64,000 bases of DNA from positions 20,003,125-20,067,124 of the forward strand of contig NC_061869.1 of NCBI RefSeq assembly GCF_907164915.1, in the 5' to 3' direction. The notes under the pieces are model-generated. The model was not told the DNA's origin, did no database searches, and worked only from the letters and a program-made list of their open reading frames with translations. The translations under genes and the position numbers were made by a program. Positions 33,986-45,290 of the stretch are shown here, piece after piece (position 1 is the first letter of the stretch; the number at the start of each line of letters is the position of its first letter). This DNA is from Impatiens glandulifera (taxonomy: Eukaryota; Streptophyta; Magnoliopsida; Ericales; Balsaminaceae).

Positions 33986-35036
33986 TGTTATTTTAATTTA
34001 TAGTTGTATTATATATGTATAATTTTACCCAAAGTATTATACTATAAAATTATTTTATAAAATAAAAATAATAATTAATATTATTATTTAATATAAAATT
34101 AATATATATATTTATTAATATATTATTAAATAAAAAGATTGAAAACAAATCATAAAAATAAATTTAAAAAATAAAAAATAAGTTAAGATAAATTAATAAT
34201 AATATTTAAAAATATATTTAATTAATTATGTTAAGTTTTAAAATGATTAAGAAAATTGGAGATTTATTTATTATTATAAATATATAAATTAAAACACTAT
34301 ATATTTAATTAATTATATTATTTTTTTTATTATATATATATATATTTTTATTTTTTTTATGATAAATATTAATTTTCACACGAAAAAAAATTCAAAAGGT
34401 GTATTTTTAGTATTTTATTTTTTAAATAAGTAAATCAACAATGAGTAATATTATATCAAAGTAGAATTTTATATAATTTAATTGATAATATTATCCAAAA
34501 CTTAATATTTTAAAAGTTTTTACATTTGATATTTCTTTTAAGCATTTTTAAAATCAACAAAATTAAATTTTAAACTCATATAAATGAATTTTTATATTTT
34601 TAGATATTTGATAAATTTAAAAATATATATTAACATTCAATTTTTATTAAAATTAATTTTTATAAAAATAAAACCAATTCAAAATTAATTAAATTTGAAT
34701 AATATTAGTTTCCTTGAAAATATTTATACCTAAATAATATTTTGTTTATTTTTTTTTATATTTGAATTAAAAAAAAAACAAAATATGAGAATGAAGAAAT
34801 GTTTAGAGAATATAAATTTTAAACTTTAATGAGAATAAATGTATGGAGATAATAACAAATATTTATTTTAGGGAATAACATATAGTTATTTTAGTGGAAA
34901 ATAAATGATTTTTCAACAATACATATGATTCTCTAGCTCTATTATACATTTTGTGCTTTCATAACATGCCATAAAATTATAGCTTTAATACAATCCATTC
35001 AACATATTGATTTTCTTTCCTAAATTTACTCTTAAT
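33986..35036. other. AT-rich non-coding DNA specific to copy A
   Basis: Extremely AT-rich and not found in copy B. No open frame or element ends seen apart from the hAT MITE that follows. Confidence 0.4.
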
Positions 35037-35810
35037 CAAGGTTTTAAAATACGCGGTCCGACCGGTGGTTCAATCGGTCCGACTATAAAACGGTTCAAAG
35101 GACGATCCGATTTTTAACTTTGATACGGTAACTTTCGAACCGATCAAAATCCGGTCCGATCGGACGATCCTACCGGAAAACCAAACTGGAAATTTCCGGT
35201 TCGAAAGGTACATAGTTATATTATTTCTTTTTTTTCTTTTTTTTCGGTTTGTTCCAATTCTTCTGAACCTCGCGAGCAGAGAAAGAGGAAGAGAAAACCA
35301 GCAAAATGAGGGTATACGTGCAAAGAGAAAACCAAACCAGATCTATAATCTGTGAAAATAGAGAGAGAAAGTCTCTGGTGCAAAAATGTGGAAACGAAAG
35401 AAATGTTTATCTTCATCTCCCTGTCAATGGAGAAAGTTTTTAAAAGTATTCGTAGCTATTAATAGTTGTCATTTAAGGCGTCCCATTTTGTTTCTTTCTG
35501 ACTTATTTATAGTCTTTTACGTCTATATTGATTTTGACTTTTGATTACAAAGTATATTTCAATATTTGGTTTGATATTAACTTAATAGACAAAATATTTA
35601 GTTTCATATTTTAATTAGGATATATTTTATTATTTTATAAATATATATGTTTAATTTATTATATATATACATATAATTTACATATGAATATATTTATATT
35701 TTAAGAATAATTAAAATCCGGTCCAACCAATAGTTTAACCGGTTCGACCGGTTGAACCGAAGTTTGCTAAAAAAACCGGGTTGATGACCGAAACGGTTTT
35801 CAGAACCTTG
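35037..35810. mobile_element. hAT-type MITE (774 bp)
   Basis: Inverted ends CAAGGTTTTAAAATACGCGG (left) and, on the other strand, CAAGGTTCTGAAAACCG (right), flanked by CTCTTAAT at 35029-35036 and 35811-35818 (8-bp duplication). Subterminal parts are rich in CCGGT/ACCGG words in both orientations. No transposase. Confidence 0.85.
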
Positions 35811-36220
35811 CTCTTAATTATTATATAGATTGTTTTCTCTCTCATAATTAACTTATATTTATATTTTATTATATATATATATATATAAAGTTTGAATATT
35901 TGAAGAATTTTATATTTAAAATGTGATATCTTACACAAAAAAAAAAAAAAAAAAATTACTTAACTAAACGAATTATGATAGCTCAAATATTAAGAGTCTG
36001 TTAAGACTTCAATTACTGATTCAGATTAAATGTCTTAAATTAAAGTATATTATGATTTTGAAAATTTTGATAACATTCTAAATTTTTTTTAAAATGTGAA
36101 AGATAAGTTTTAAGATATGTGAAATGTTTTTATGTATTTTTAATTATTTTATCTTTTATAACTATTTATAAATAAGATAATTTTATAAAATTTATTTTTT
36201 ATTTATCTTTATTTTATAAC

Positions 36221-36535
36221 TATTTAAGATATGTGAAATGTTGATGATCTATGACAACAACCGCATCCTCCACCACCACCATTTAGGGTGGTGTTTTAAC
36301 TCGAACCTCTACGAACTGAGGTTATTCTACACAGGGTATCTTTGTGAAATAATTGTGAATGGAATCCCTGAGAAATTGATTTGTGTCCATAGCCTCGTAC
36401 AAGATATAAGACAAATGTGTTGAGTTTCTGTTGTTGTGATGATTCTGCTACATCTGACAACAATTTTGTTGCTTTTGCTATATTTTGTGAAGATCTAGCA
36501 ATAGTGTCTAATGCATTTTTAACGATGGAGGAGGT
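36221..36535. other. Short unassigned stretch
   Basis: It holds a hairpin (CACCACCACC..GGGTGGTG near 36272-36293) and a 61-codon plus-strand frame without a family match. It may belong to the transposon ORF remnant that follows. Confidence 0.3.
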
Positions 36536-37930
36536 TCATACACGTGGGTCATCCTCTCCAATCTGAGCCCCATCCACATGATCTGCCAACTGATCTATTA
36601 GATGATCTTCCATATCATTTTTTATCTCATATTCTAGATGATCTTCCACATCATCTTCCAGATAATATTTCACCTCATCTTCACCTCTTGGAAGTGGAAG
36701 ACGTCCAACATCCCTTCCATATCTGAATACTCCTCGTTTCATTTCCGTTTGAATCCTACTTCTCAGCTTATTGTCATTCCCACATGACAATATCAGAAAT
36801 TTCCGTTTGTAAGGAAATTGGAGTTCATGGTCCACAATCATATCCATGAAGAACAACTAAAATAATATACATTATATTTAACATTTACATTGACATTTAA
36901 ATAAACCACTAAATTAAAGTATTGACAAAAGTTACTTACAATAAGAAATGTCTACGGTCCAAGACATAACGACATTCATTCTCCTTCCACTTATGGCAGA
37001 CTTTAACTAAGCCTTTAATTATGAATTAGAACCAATTCAAGTTTCGAATATTATTGATATCAAATAAAGATTTTAGGATTTTAAACCTGCAGTTACAAAA
37101 TTTGGATAAGAGAAATGTACATAATTTAATGATGATTTGGAAGGTAAGTTTTGAGAATGTAAGTTTTTGAGAATGTAAGTGTATACCTACACTGTTGATT
37201 TTGTGAGGTATAGAGAAAGTTGTTGACACCATAGACTACAAAGTCTATCTTACAATTATTTTTAGTTGCTCTGTTGTTTAGAATCATCTTTGACATTACA
37301 GTTGTTATAGGACCAAAACTTTTATTTTTCATTCCCCATCGTCTCCTATAGTCTATTAGTTGTTCATCATATTTAGGGGACTCATATTATTTCTAATAGA
37401 CTCAACAATTTTAATTTCCCCTCTAAGGATGCCTAGTACGCACTAAACATCCTCTTCCTTAATTTTGACTTCCTTTCCATTTAGTAGGCTGCTTGAATAA
37501 TTACCGCAGTCGAATGACCTGACGAGGTGTAGAGAGAGTTCACCTTAACATTTTGAAAGACCAAGTTTAAGAATCCCTCCGAAGCCTATGGCCTTCACGA
37601 CCTCTTTTTGTTCTTTTGTCAATTGTTTAATTACATTGAAAATGCCATTTGACGAGGTCCTAGTCAAGAAAATCTTGTGTAAATTTGTTTTGGGAGGGAG
37701 ATGAGGGATCTAGAGACGAGGGATCTAGAGACGAGGGAGCAGAGGGTGAGGTGCGAGCTGGAGATGAATGAGCGAAGGGTACGGTGAATGCTGGAGGTGA
37801 GTGAGTAGAGGATGCAGTGTGAGCTAGAGCTGAGAGAGCTAAGGGTGCTAGAGCTGAGGGAGCGTAGTGAGCTGAGGGAGTTGTAAACCCTTGATCATCA
37901 TCTATAGCAGTAATTGCCAACAATGACAAA
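36536..37930 (-). pseudogene. Remnant of a plant MULE/Ulp1-type transposon ORF
   Basis: Read on the minus strand: a Pro/Ser/Ala-rich N-terminus (37660-37929, APSALAPLALSALAH and similar), then GIFNVIKQLTKEQKEVVKAI, GFGGILKL, and KIDFVVYGVNNFLYTSQNQQ, WKENECRYVLDRRHFLL and FFMDMIVDHELQFPYKRKF. This order resembles the region upstream of the C48/Ulp1-like protease in plant Mutator-like (KI-type) transposons (I(x)xLxxxQxxAVxxMGFGxLL..FVxFxVxxxLxxxxN..FLxLFYxDRV). The C-terminal part is an acidic run (YLEDDVEDHLEYEIKNDMEDHL). The protease domain and transposase are absent. Identification rests on remembered family patterns. Confidence 0.5.
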
Positions 37931-38092
37931 TCTACTATTGATGGTCGACAACAGTTCCTTTTATATACTCTTCCAAAAAATAAACAGATAACTAAAGAAT
38001 ATTAACAATGAAAGCTATTATGATTTACAACATCTCAATTAAGTATTTGGATGGATTTAGAAAAAATCACATGCTAAGAAATAAACATCAGG

Positions 38093-38330
38093 TTTTGAAT
38101 ATTTAGTTTAAATAATCAAAAAGGGAGAAATTGATAAGTAAAAATAGCTAATTAAGTAATAATACCAATTAACTATTTAAATATGCTAATAAACTTAAGA
38201 AACTAGCCAACAATTGTAAAATTACTAAGTTTTGAATATTTAGTTTAAATAATCAAAAAGGGAGAAATTGATAAGTAAAAATAGTTAATTAAGTAGTAGT
38301 ATTAAATAACTATTTAAAATAAGAAACTAA
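38093..38330 (+). repeat. 137-bp tandem duplication containing a polypurine tract and LTR start
   Basis: GAATATTTAGTTTAAATAAT / CAAAAAGGGAGAAATTGATAAG occurs at ~38097 and again at ~38233. AAAAAGGGAGAAA followed by TGATAAG looks like a polypurine tract directly before a 3' LTR, duplicated together with the first bases of the LTR. Confidence 0.65.
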
Positions 38331-39691
38331 TTGTGGAAAAATAATAATGTGTAGACTAAACCAAGTTCGGCTTTCGGAAGATATCGACTTATAAAGATAT
38401 CAAAATTTCAGAAGATATCGGCTTTCAGAAGTTCGTCTCTCGGAAGTTTGGCTTTCAGAAGTTCGGATTTCGGAAAATATTGGCTTTCAGAAGTTCGACA
38501 CTCAGAAGTTCGGTATTTAGAAGTTCGACATTAGGAAGTTCGGCATTCGAAAGTTCGACTTTCAGAAGTTTGGTATTTAGAAGTTCGTCTTTTGGAAGTT
38601 CGACACTCGCAAAATCGGCTTTCGGAAGACATCGGCATTTGGATCCAGTTTTCCATATATCAGCATTCCAAATATCAGAATTTCAGAAAGCGCGCGTCCG
38701 ACTCTTCAAATATCGGCTCTCTACAAGAAAATCCGGCATTCTATATTTCAGCATTCCATGAAGTGCGTCTGGTATTATCTTTAATGCTTCCCAAAATACA
38801 AACACATTTCCAATAGCGGCAAAAATCAGCTTTACGCTACATCAGAATTTTATTTCCATTTTGGTGCAAGTCTGAGGAAAACCTTTTGATAGCAGATGCC
38901 TGCTAACACAGTTCAGACTGTCAAGATTACCAAAAGACAAATTATCCTTGCTGCATGCTCCTAGGAAATGATAATAAAATTAATGCCATCTTAACTTATT
39001 ATAATCAAAGTACAAGAAAGATCAAAAAAATATCTCTTATGTTGTACTATTCTGGACTTCAACCAATCAAAGTGAAGACAATGGTCTCATGAAGCAGATA
39101 TTTTTGCCTACTTAAGAAGACAAAATTCAATCTGCTTCAACACTCTTTTTCGACATCTTGAACCTTTGCTATCAAATCGCTCAAACTTTTGAAACTTACA
39201 AGTTCTCAAAGAGTGTATTAGAATCTCAATTGTATTACAATACTACCTATTATGCGTGAGTGGTGATCATTGTAAGTTGACAAAATTTGTTTCTGTACAA
39301 CATAGTGAGTATATCGAAAGGTCGAAAACAGGCAGAAACTAAGACCTGATTGTTCGACTGAGTTTGTACACGTATTGTAAATTGATCGAATATTCTAGTG
39401 AATATCCTTCTCAAAGGTTTAAGAAGAAGGGGTGACGTATGAGTTTTACTCCGAACATCCATAAATTTTGTGTTGTGTCTTTTCTTCATTATTATCCTCT
39501 AAACCGACCTTCTGTTGCTTCAAGTTGAAACAAACACTTCCCTACTTGAATTCGGTTCAAGAGTTTGTGATAACTTGTGTAGAGTAGAAACGAGATAATC
39601 AACCTCTAACAGGGTTATTATCAACCAGTGTGTGTGTAAGTATTCAACAATAGTCGGACTCTAGTCCCTATTGGCGATCCCGATCCTAACA
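38132..39691 (+). mobile_element. 3' LTR remnant (about 1.56 kb) of a copia-like element
   Basis: It starts TGATAAGTAAA after the polypurine tract and ends CGATCCTAACA (TG..CA). The 3' third shares with 3941-5658 and 40023-41220 the order TTGTAAGTTGA, GTGAATATCCTTCTC, GGGGTGACGTATGAGTTT, TCCGAACATCCATAAA, TTCAAG..GTTTGTG, GTGTAGAGTAGAAA. No internal domain remains upstream, where the unrelated MULE remnant lies. No 5-bp duplication of TCCCA is seen on the left, so the element is truncated rather than a clean solo LTR. Confidence 0.7.
38395..38645 (+). repeat. 15-bp minisatellite AGAAGTTCGRYATTT
   Basis: About fifteen degenerate 15-bp units (AGAAGTTCGACATTN, AGAAGTTCGGCTTTC..). Because 15 is a multiple of three, one frame stays open for 93 codons and reads as (F/L)RSS(T/V) pentapeptides (38480-38761). 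I take this frame as a by-product. The position within the LTR matches that of the palindrome array in the solo LTR at 3941-5658. Confidence 0.85.
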
Positions 39692-39810
39692 TCCCATTTC
39701 CACTACATATATATTTTCACTAAGTAATACACTAAATCCAGTCACCATATAAAATAGAAAGAACAACAAAAAACATCATCAAGTAGTTTATTATTTAAGA
39801 AAATCTAAAT

Positions 39811-40022
39811 GAAATGGTCCTGAACATGGTCATGTTCTGGATGAAATTGTCTCGAACATGGTCATGTTCTGGACGAAAAGGTATAGAACATGATTATGTT
39901 CTAGACAAAATGGTCTCGAACATGATCATATTCAAGACAAAATGGTTCTAAACATTGTCATATTTAGGACGAAATAGTCCTGAACTTGGTCATGTTCAAC
40001 ACGAAATGGTCCTGAACATGGT
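39811..40022 (+). repeat. Palindrome array GAACATG-GT-CATGTTC (left part)
   Basis: Units of about 32-38 bp contain GAACATGGTCATGTTC or variants (GAACATGATTATGTTC, GAACATGATCATATTC) separated by GACGAAATGGTCT-like spacers. The array resumes at 41221 after the solo LTR (ATGGTCATGTTCAAGACC, ATGACCATGTTCTAGACC). Confidence 0.85.
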
Positions 40023-41220
40023 TGTTAGATAAAATTACACCGGTTAAATAGAACTTAACACAAACAAACTTCCATATGCAAGAACGGTCAAGCAACGAAA
40101 CCGGCCAAGTAACTCAACCGTTCAAGTAATCAAACCGACCAAAAACCTGACCGAACAAGAAAGACAAGATCGATCAAATCAGAAGGCCAGAATCACTAGA
40201 CAATCGGTCAATCAGAAGCTATGGAAAAACCGGAAGTAATCCGGTTAACATAAACAACCGACCAACACAAATAGATACTTCGGGTATCTGCTGAGAATGA
40301 TACCGAAGAAACAGACTTAGTATTTCCATATTCATACAAGTCTGAGGACAGTCTGCAGGCTGCAGAAGACCGTCCTACAAGATCTTTCTATTTCAGGATA
40401 AATCAGAAAGGCAATCTTCCAAGTACAGACAACTATCCAACCGACAATTGCCATATTGAGTAAAAGACAAACCTAGCCGGTTTGACCTACACTGGAAGAC
40501 TAGACCGCTAGGTCTGAAGACTAGACCGCCAGGTCTGAATCAATGAACCTCTGCTCAACCAATCAGATTCAAGGAAATGAAATGTGACCGTTGACACATT
40601 TCACTTATAATAGGAGCTGAAGAGGATTAAATGCGGCGTTACAAGTTATGAATATTCTATAGCCTAAGTGAAAAGATTGTGCTTTATCTCTAGAAAGCTT
40701 AAGTGCTTATTTGAAGTGTATTTACAATTTCGGTTAAAATTGTACGGGTGTTATCGAGCAGGAAATAAGTCTCGATCGGATTGTGATTGTATTTATTAGT
40801 GAATATCCTTCTCGCGGTTTCGAGAGGAAGGGGTGACGTAAGAGTTTTATCTCCGAACATCCATAAAAACCGATCTTGTTATTTACTTTTCGCCTGCTTT
40901 ACTTTATAACCGATCTGCACTAACCTACTAATAACGCTCCAACTGATTCAACATCACCTAAACCGAATTGCTAAGCTCCAAAACCGACCCAACAACCTCC
41001 AAACCTATCCTATTCAAATCCGGTTCTGCCTATCTTGTGAGTGTGCTGCTTCAACCTGAAACAAACCACTTCCGCGCTTGAACTCTGTTCAAGGGTTTGT
41101 GACAGTTTGTGTAGTATTGAAACCCTGGTGTTAATCTCTAACCAGATTAATCACCACCCTTTGAGTGAGACGCGATAACCGACCAACCCCGGTCCCCCAA
41201 CCGCGACCTAGATCCTAACA
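40023..41220 (+). mobile_element. Solo LTR (1198 bp) with 5-bp target duplication
   Basis: Starts TGTTAGATAAAATTACACC and ends TAGATCCTAACA, flanked by ATGGT (40018-40022 and 41221-41225). Excision restores CTGAACATGGTCATGTTC, so it landed in the centre of one palindrome of the array. It has the shared 3' module (GTGAATATCCTTCTCGCGG, GGGGTGACGTAAGAGTTT, CTCCGAACATCCATAAA). It also has a small pair of AGACCGCTAGGTCT / AGACCGCCAGGTCT palindromes (about 40502-40536). Confidence 0.95.
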
Positions 41221-41329
41221 ATGGTCATGTTCAAGACCATTTCATCTAGACCATGACCATGTTCTAGACCATTTCGTCCATAATATGACCATATTCTAGA
41301 CTAGTTGCACCAAAACCGCTGATTGAAAA

Positions 41330-41366
41330 GGTGAAATGATCACCCTACCATAATGATCATTTCACC
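41330..41366. other. Perfect 13-bp stem hairpin
   Basis: GGTGAAATGATCA, an 11-nt loop, then TGATCATTTCACC. It lies between the palindrome array and the TATA box, hence in U3. Rho-independent termination does not apply in a plant; a protein-binding or structural role is conjecture. Confidence 0.85.
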
Positions 41367-41483
41367 TATAAGCATAAGCCTCGTCACTATCTACTCCGAC
41401 CACTTGAGCCAAGAACAATCAAAACGTCATTAATGACTCTTGGCTGATTCAGACCACTTGTAGCATCCACCGACTTAGGAAAA

Positions 41484-41492
41484 CTATAAATA
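41484..41492 (+). promoter_or_regulatory. TATA box of the gypsy LTR
   Basis: CTATAAATAGATACC is a canonical plant TATA box. Transcription would start about 30 bp downstream near 41515. The sequence after it (CCAATCCAAGGAACC..) is GC-balanced like a leader. Confidence 0.6.
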
Positions 41493-42329
41493 GATACCTA
41501 AGTCGTTCCCAATCCAAGGAACCAACTCATAACCTTCAAATCGATGAAAATAAAAAATCCGCCATTAAAGCTTGAAGCTTTTGGATTATTCAAAATTTCT
41601 GTTTGAGGCCTTAAAGCTTAGATATGAGCATCTAAAAAGCTTCATTAAGAATCAAGAAGTGTTCTCCAATCATTGATAAAGTTCTAATCACCCTCTAATT
41701 CATATTTACAATTTGAATTTTAAATTTTTATATTTCAAATTACATAAGCTTGTACTTGCTGTTTATGATGTTTTATTGTCGAAAATTTATCCTTAAATGA
41801 TTTAGAAACTATCTGGATATGATAGAACTGATTAATCGATCTAAATAATAAAAACCCAAATTTAAATTTTCAAAATAAAAATATGTTTTTTTCTATTCTC
41901 TGGTTAATTCTGTTGAATCATAGCCCAAAAAGCTTCGCAACATGATTATAATGATGTTGGGAAATTATTTGGAAATGTTTGATCAAAATCAAAATTTTCA
42001 ATAGAATTGAATATTTTGAGTTATTGATTTGTTTCAAATATGCAGCCATTGTTCTTGTTTTGGTACCAATCAAGTATATGTAGTATAATCAAGCTATTGG
42101 ATAATTCCTTACACTTTAAAATCTAAAACCCGATTTTTGATTACAAACTGTTTTGAACAAATTGATCATAATCTATGATGATTGATACTTTAAGATGATA
42201 ATAATATGTCCTGAGAATTCTGTGAAGCTACTCTAGTTCTTAGATCAAAGAATCAAAGCTAAAAAATGAACTTAAAAACCTGAATTTTGGTGTTCTTGAA
42301 GACCGAACCTTGTTAGCCTAGTACCAAGA

Positions 42330-42640
42330 TTCTTCGGTCTAGACTAAAACCTAGAATCGAGATTCCTCTATTTAGAATAAAACCTAGGACCGAGAGGTCC
42401 GACCTATGTTTTTGAACTAGGACCAAGAGATCCGACCAATGATTCTAACCTAAGACCGAGAGGTCCAATCTTGGGACTAAGAATCCCAAACCCTAGGACC
42501 GAGAGGTATGACCCTGGGACCGATAATTCTAAACCCTATGACCAAAATTACTAACCTTGGGATCGAGAATCCCAAACCCGAGACCGAGAGCTCCAGAACC
42601 CAGGACCAAGAGGTTTATACACCTCGACCGATAAACATAG
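42330..42640 (+). repeat. Palindrome array GGACC-GAGA-GGTCC / GGGAY-CGAGA-RTCCC (5' LTR copy)
   Basis: Repeated AGGACCGAGAGGTCCGACC and GGGATCGAGAATCCCAAACC words alternate at 20-40 bp spacing. Each word is self-complementary around a GAGA or CGAGA loop. The homologous array in the 3' LTR is at 49310-49640. Confidence 0.85.
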
Positions 42641-44239
42641 CCCCGAGATAACCCATTACCGATATGTTTATACACCTAGACTGGTAAATCGAACTAAGGA
42701 CTAAGAGTCCTTAGCACCCAGACCGAGGGTCTCCAGACCCCGACCGATAAGACTAAACCTGAATCTTAGGACTCCGGTCTTAATTATTGTTTGGTTCCAC
42801 TTTTCAAAACTTTTTTTTTAAATTTTGGGACCCCAAACTATTTTATAAAAATCCTGAAAAATTAGAAAAATATTTCAAAATATTTTTGGGATATTTCCCA
42901 TAAAATATATATTTGGAATATTCCACATAAAAATTATTTTGACTAAGCCAAAATAAGGTATGTTTGGTGTTTATTTCTAAATCTTAATATCCTTAATATT
43001 AATTGATCATCAGCAACATGTAAACGTATTTAAATATTGATGTTTCAATACTTTAAATAACGTTGAACCTAAAAGCATGATTAAGACTAGAAGAATAATC
43101 GGTTAAAACTCAAACTTTATACAACTGGTTTTTAAAAGCCATCTTTATAAGAAGAGACCGTTTTTAAAATAAGTACGGATGATGAAGCGCAAAAGTCCTT
43201 TCCCGAGTATCACCAAACTACGAACTAAAAGAAATTCTAGTCAATACGTTTGTACACGTATGCCAACTTTTATTGATTTTCAAAAATCAATTGTCGACTC
43301 TATTTCAAAGTAAATAATCTTTTAAATTAATTATGTTTAATTAAGTTAAACTAAACTATTTCTAAAAAAAATTAAATTGTTATTAGATTACCATAAATAC
43401 TCGAATTATTTAAAATTGAACCCCGAAATAAATTTAATCAATTTCAAAAGGTGTTTGCAATTAGTGTCATCTTTTAAATAATGTTTTATTTTAAGAGAAA
43501 ATTCCTGACATACAAAACGAGTTTGAATTTCTCGAACCACGAGCTTTTCATATAAACAAATACAAGGAGTTTTTCCGTGGTTACAACTTTCTATCGACTC
43601 AATAGAGAATTAAATATTTAAATCGAAAATATAAACTTAGCTTTTGAAATATTTGTATCGTGTTTTCCACTTTATAGGCCTGTCTTAAAAGGTACAACAC
43701 CTTAAAAGTCACATAGGTTGTATCATATTTAACGCCTTTATGTGTAAAGAGTACATCACTCTCTTCTTACTTGCAAAGAAGTACGTGACCTAGATTAGTA
43801 CTTCTACACTTATGTAAAAAGATTGTCAATGAAGAATGACAACTTGTTACAAACGAGTGATATTGCGAGAGAAAAAACTAGAATGCACTAAATCGACCAA
43901 CCCTTTGGTGATGAGTCGTTCAATAAACGTAGACATTATGGAGGTTGGGGTAAATTCTCAATTGAGTATATATTCCATGGTTTATGGTGGTGGTTTTACC
44001 TCCCCTCTACTATCGGTGAATGAAAATCATTTATGATTCCCCTCAGAACAAGAAAAACTAATTACTATCACCAAGCTAGTTGTTTATCGTCCCTAGATAA
44101 CCAAAACCTCGTCATTACATCCCTTATTTGACTACTATATATATATATTATGTGTATGCATGTATAGTCTAAGTGCACATCTCAAGCATGTTCCTTTATT
44201 TACAAAAAAAGCGCATGTTTATAATTTTTTTGAAATTTT

Positions 44240-45290
44240 AGTAACAGACAATGTCCATGCTGACGGATGTCGTGCTAGTTCTATGGGTTGATAATTTTCA
44301 CGCAAATGAGTGGAACTATCGGTCCTATTGCCTCATTCCAATCATGAGGTTCATAAACTTCAAAATCAACTACATCTATAAGATGGAAATGCAGTGAAGG
44401 TGGAACCCTATAAAACGAGCTTACTTCCTGGGTGAGAGGCATACGTGCCCAACCATAGAGAAGTTCCGATCTATCCTCATGACAGACAACAAGAAAGTTC
44501 TACATTTGAAGTTATTTGTAGAATCAATGTCCCTAAGGAAGCTCTTGCAATACGAGTATGGATACTCTAAGATAACTTCTGATGTTATCCTTGTAAAGAC
44601 ATACATCGATTTCCCAACATGGACCAAAATGGAAATAAGGAATGGAAAAATTCCTTTGACTTTGAGATCGTACATGATAACAATGACAATTATACTAGCT
44701 CACTACGTCCTAATACCAGACAATGGTAAACCCTCCTAAAGAATCTTGGAGGTAGCATACCAATTACGAAGGGGAAATGAAGACCCCTATGGTGTTATCT
44801 GGTGGAAACACTAATAGGTTTGAACAACTCATGTTTATCCTCCACCATGAGTAAAAGGGGCTCACCCTCAATCCTCTATATCTGGATACTTGATAAACTC
44901 AAATGCTTACTGCCAGTTCTGCTTGATGACATTTTGTCCCCTTCTCTTCAGTATCGAAGAATGAAGGAAGCTCTACCAGGACCACCTATATAAAGAAATG
45001 ACGAGACTTAGGAGATACTCCCATGATATCCCATTAAGAAAATGACTTTTATGATGGATGACAAACCCATGATTATGCTTCTACGTTTGGAATGGGTTAC
45101 TTGTTATTACACCCATAGCCTGTTCAAGGAATTCAAAAATATTTACATAGAAGCCACCTTCACTATAGACAAGTCAATCGATCACAAGACTTATGTAGGA
45201 TATCTAGAGAAATGGCATAACGCCTTCCAGATGAATATCCTATAAAAACGAAGGACGTACCTAGATCTTATTCTCTAACAATATGAGGAG
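44240..45290 (+). pseudogene. Gypsy/Tat upstream ORF (DUF7745-like), decayed
   Basis: Pieces in frame: NEWNYRS..IMRFINF near 44306, RWNPIKRAYFLGERHTCPTI, EKFRSILMTDNKKVLHLK, FVESMSLRKLLQYEYGY, TYIDFPTWTKMEIRNGKIPL and AYQLRRGNEDPYGVIW. The layout resembles the plant-transposon domain ahead of gag in Tat-type elements (YGHLxxLL..FWxPxxRxFxFGxxxLxPTxEEF). A TGA and several frameshifts break it. A second, inverted copy with independent mutations is at 51540-52115, and the conserved positions agree, which supports a true former coding region. The later 67-codon ORF at 45042 is its distal part. Confidence 0.55.

Larger units (their letters stand above)
18840..36220. mobile_element. Helitron-like segment, copy A (degenerate, loaded with insertions)
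   Basis: This long segment matches 54166-60813 (copy B) in order and orientation: 18840-21320, 22590-23849, 31595-~33985 and ~35985-36220 correspond to consecutive parts of copy B. What interrupts the match is mostly younger DNA: MITEs and a foldback element (21341-22559), a copia element (23850-31594), and ~33985-35985 with a hAT MITE. The copy B ends (5' TCTATACC, 3' hairpin plus CTAG) are missing here, so copy A is truncated on both sides. The match was found by eye. Copy A encodes no Rep/helicase. Confidence 0.65.
39800..43585 (+). mobile_element. Long 5' LTR of the gypsy element (split by a solo LTR)
   Basis: Excluding the 1203 bp of solo LTR plus duplicated site, this is about 2.6 kb. 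It holds a GAACATG-palindrome array (39811-40022, continuing 41221-41300), a 13-bp hairpin (41330-41366), a TATA box (41484-41492), a long AT-rich stretch and a second palindrome array (42330-42640). The end (..TTTTTCCGTGGTTACA) is placed by comparison with the right copy. Only the part from ~42300 has a counterpart at 49290, so the right LTR is truncated or rearranged. Confidence 0.6.

Noticed and set aside
36536..36856. D/E-rich 106-codon ORF as a separate gene
   Set aside because: Its N-terminal part fits the continuation of the transposon ORF remnant, and the acidic part is a short internal duplication.
37660..37929. Pro/Ser/Ala-rich ORF as an independent secreted or cell-wall protein
   Set aside because: It continues into the MULE/Ulp1-type remnant on the same strand, has no signal peptide, and is made of short degenerate repeats.
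38480..38761. Pentapeptide-repeat protein
   Set aside because: The frame is open only because the repeat unit is 15 bp; it lies in an LTR and has no plausible termini.
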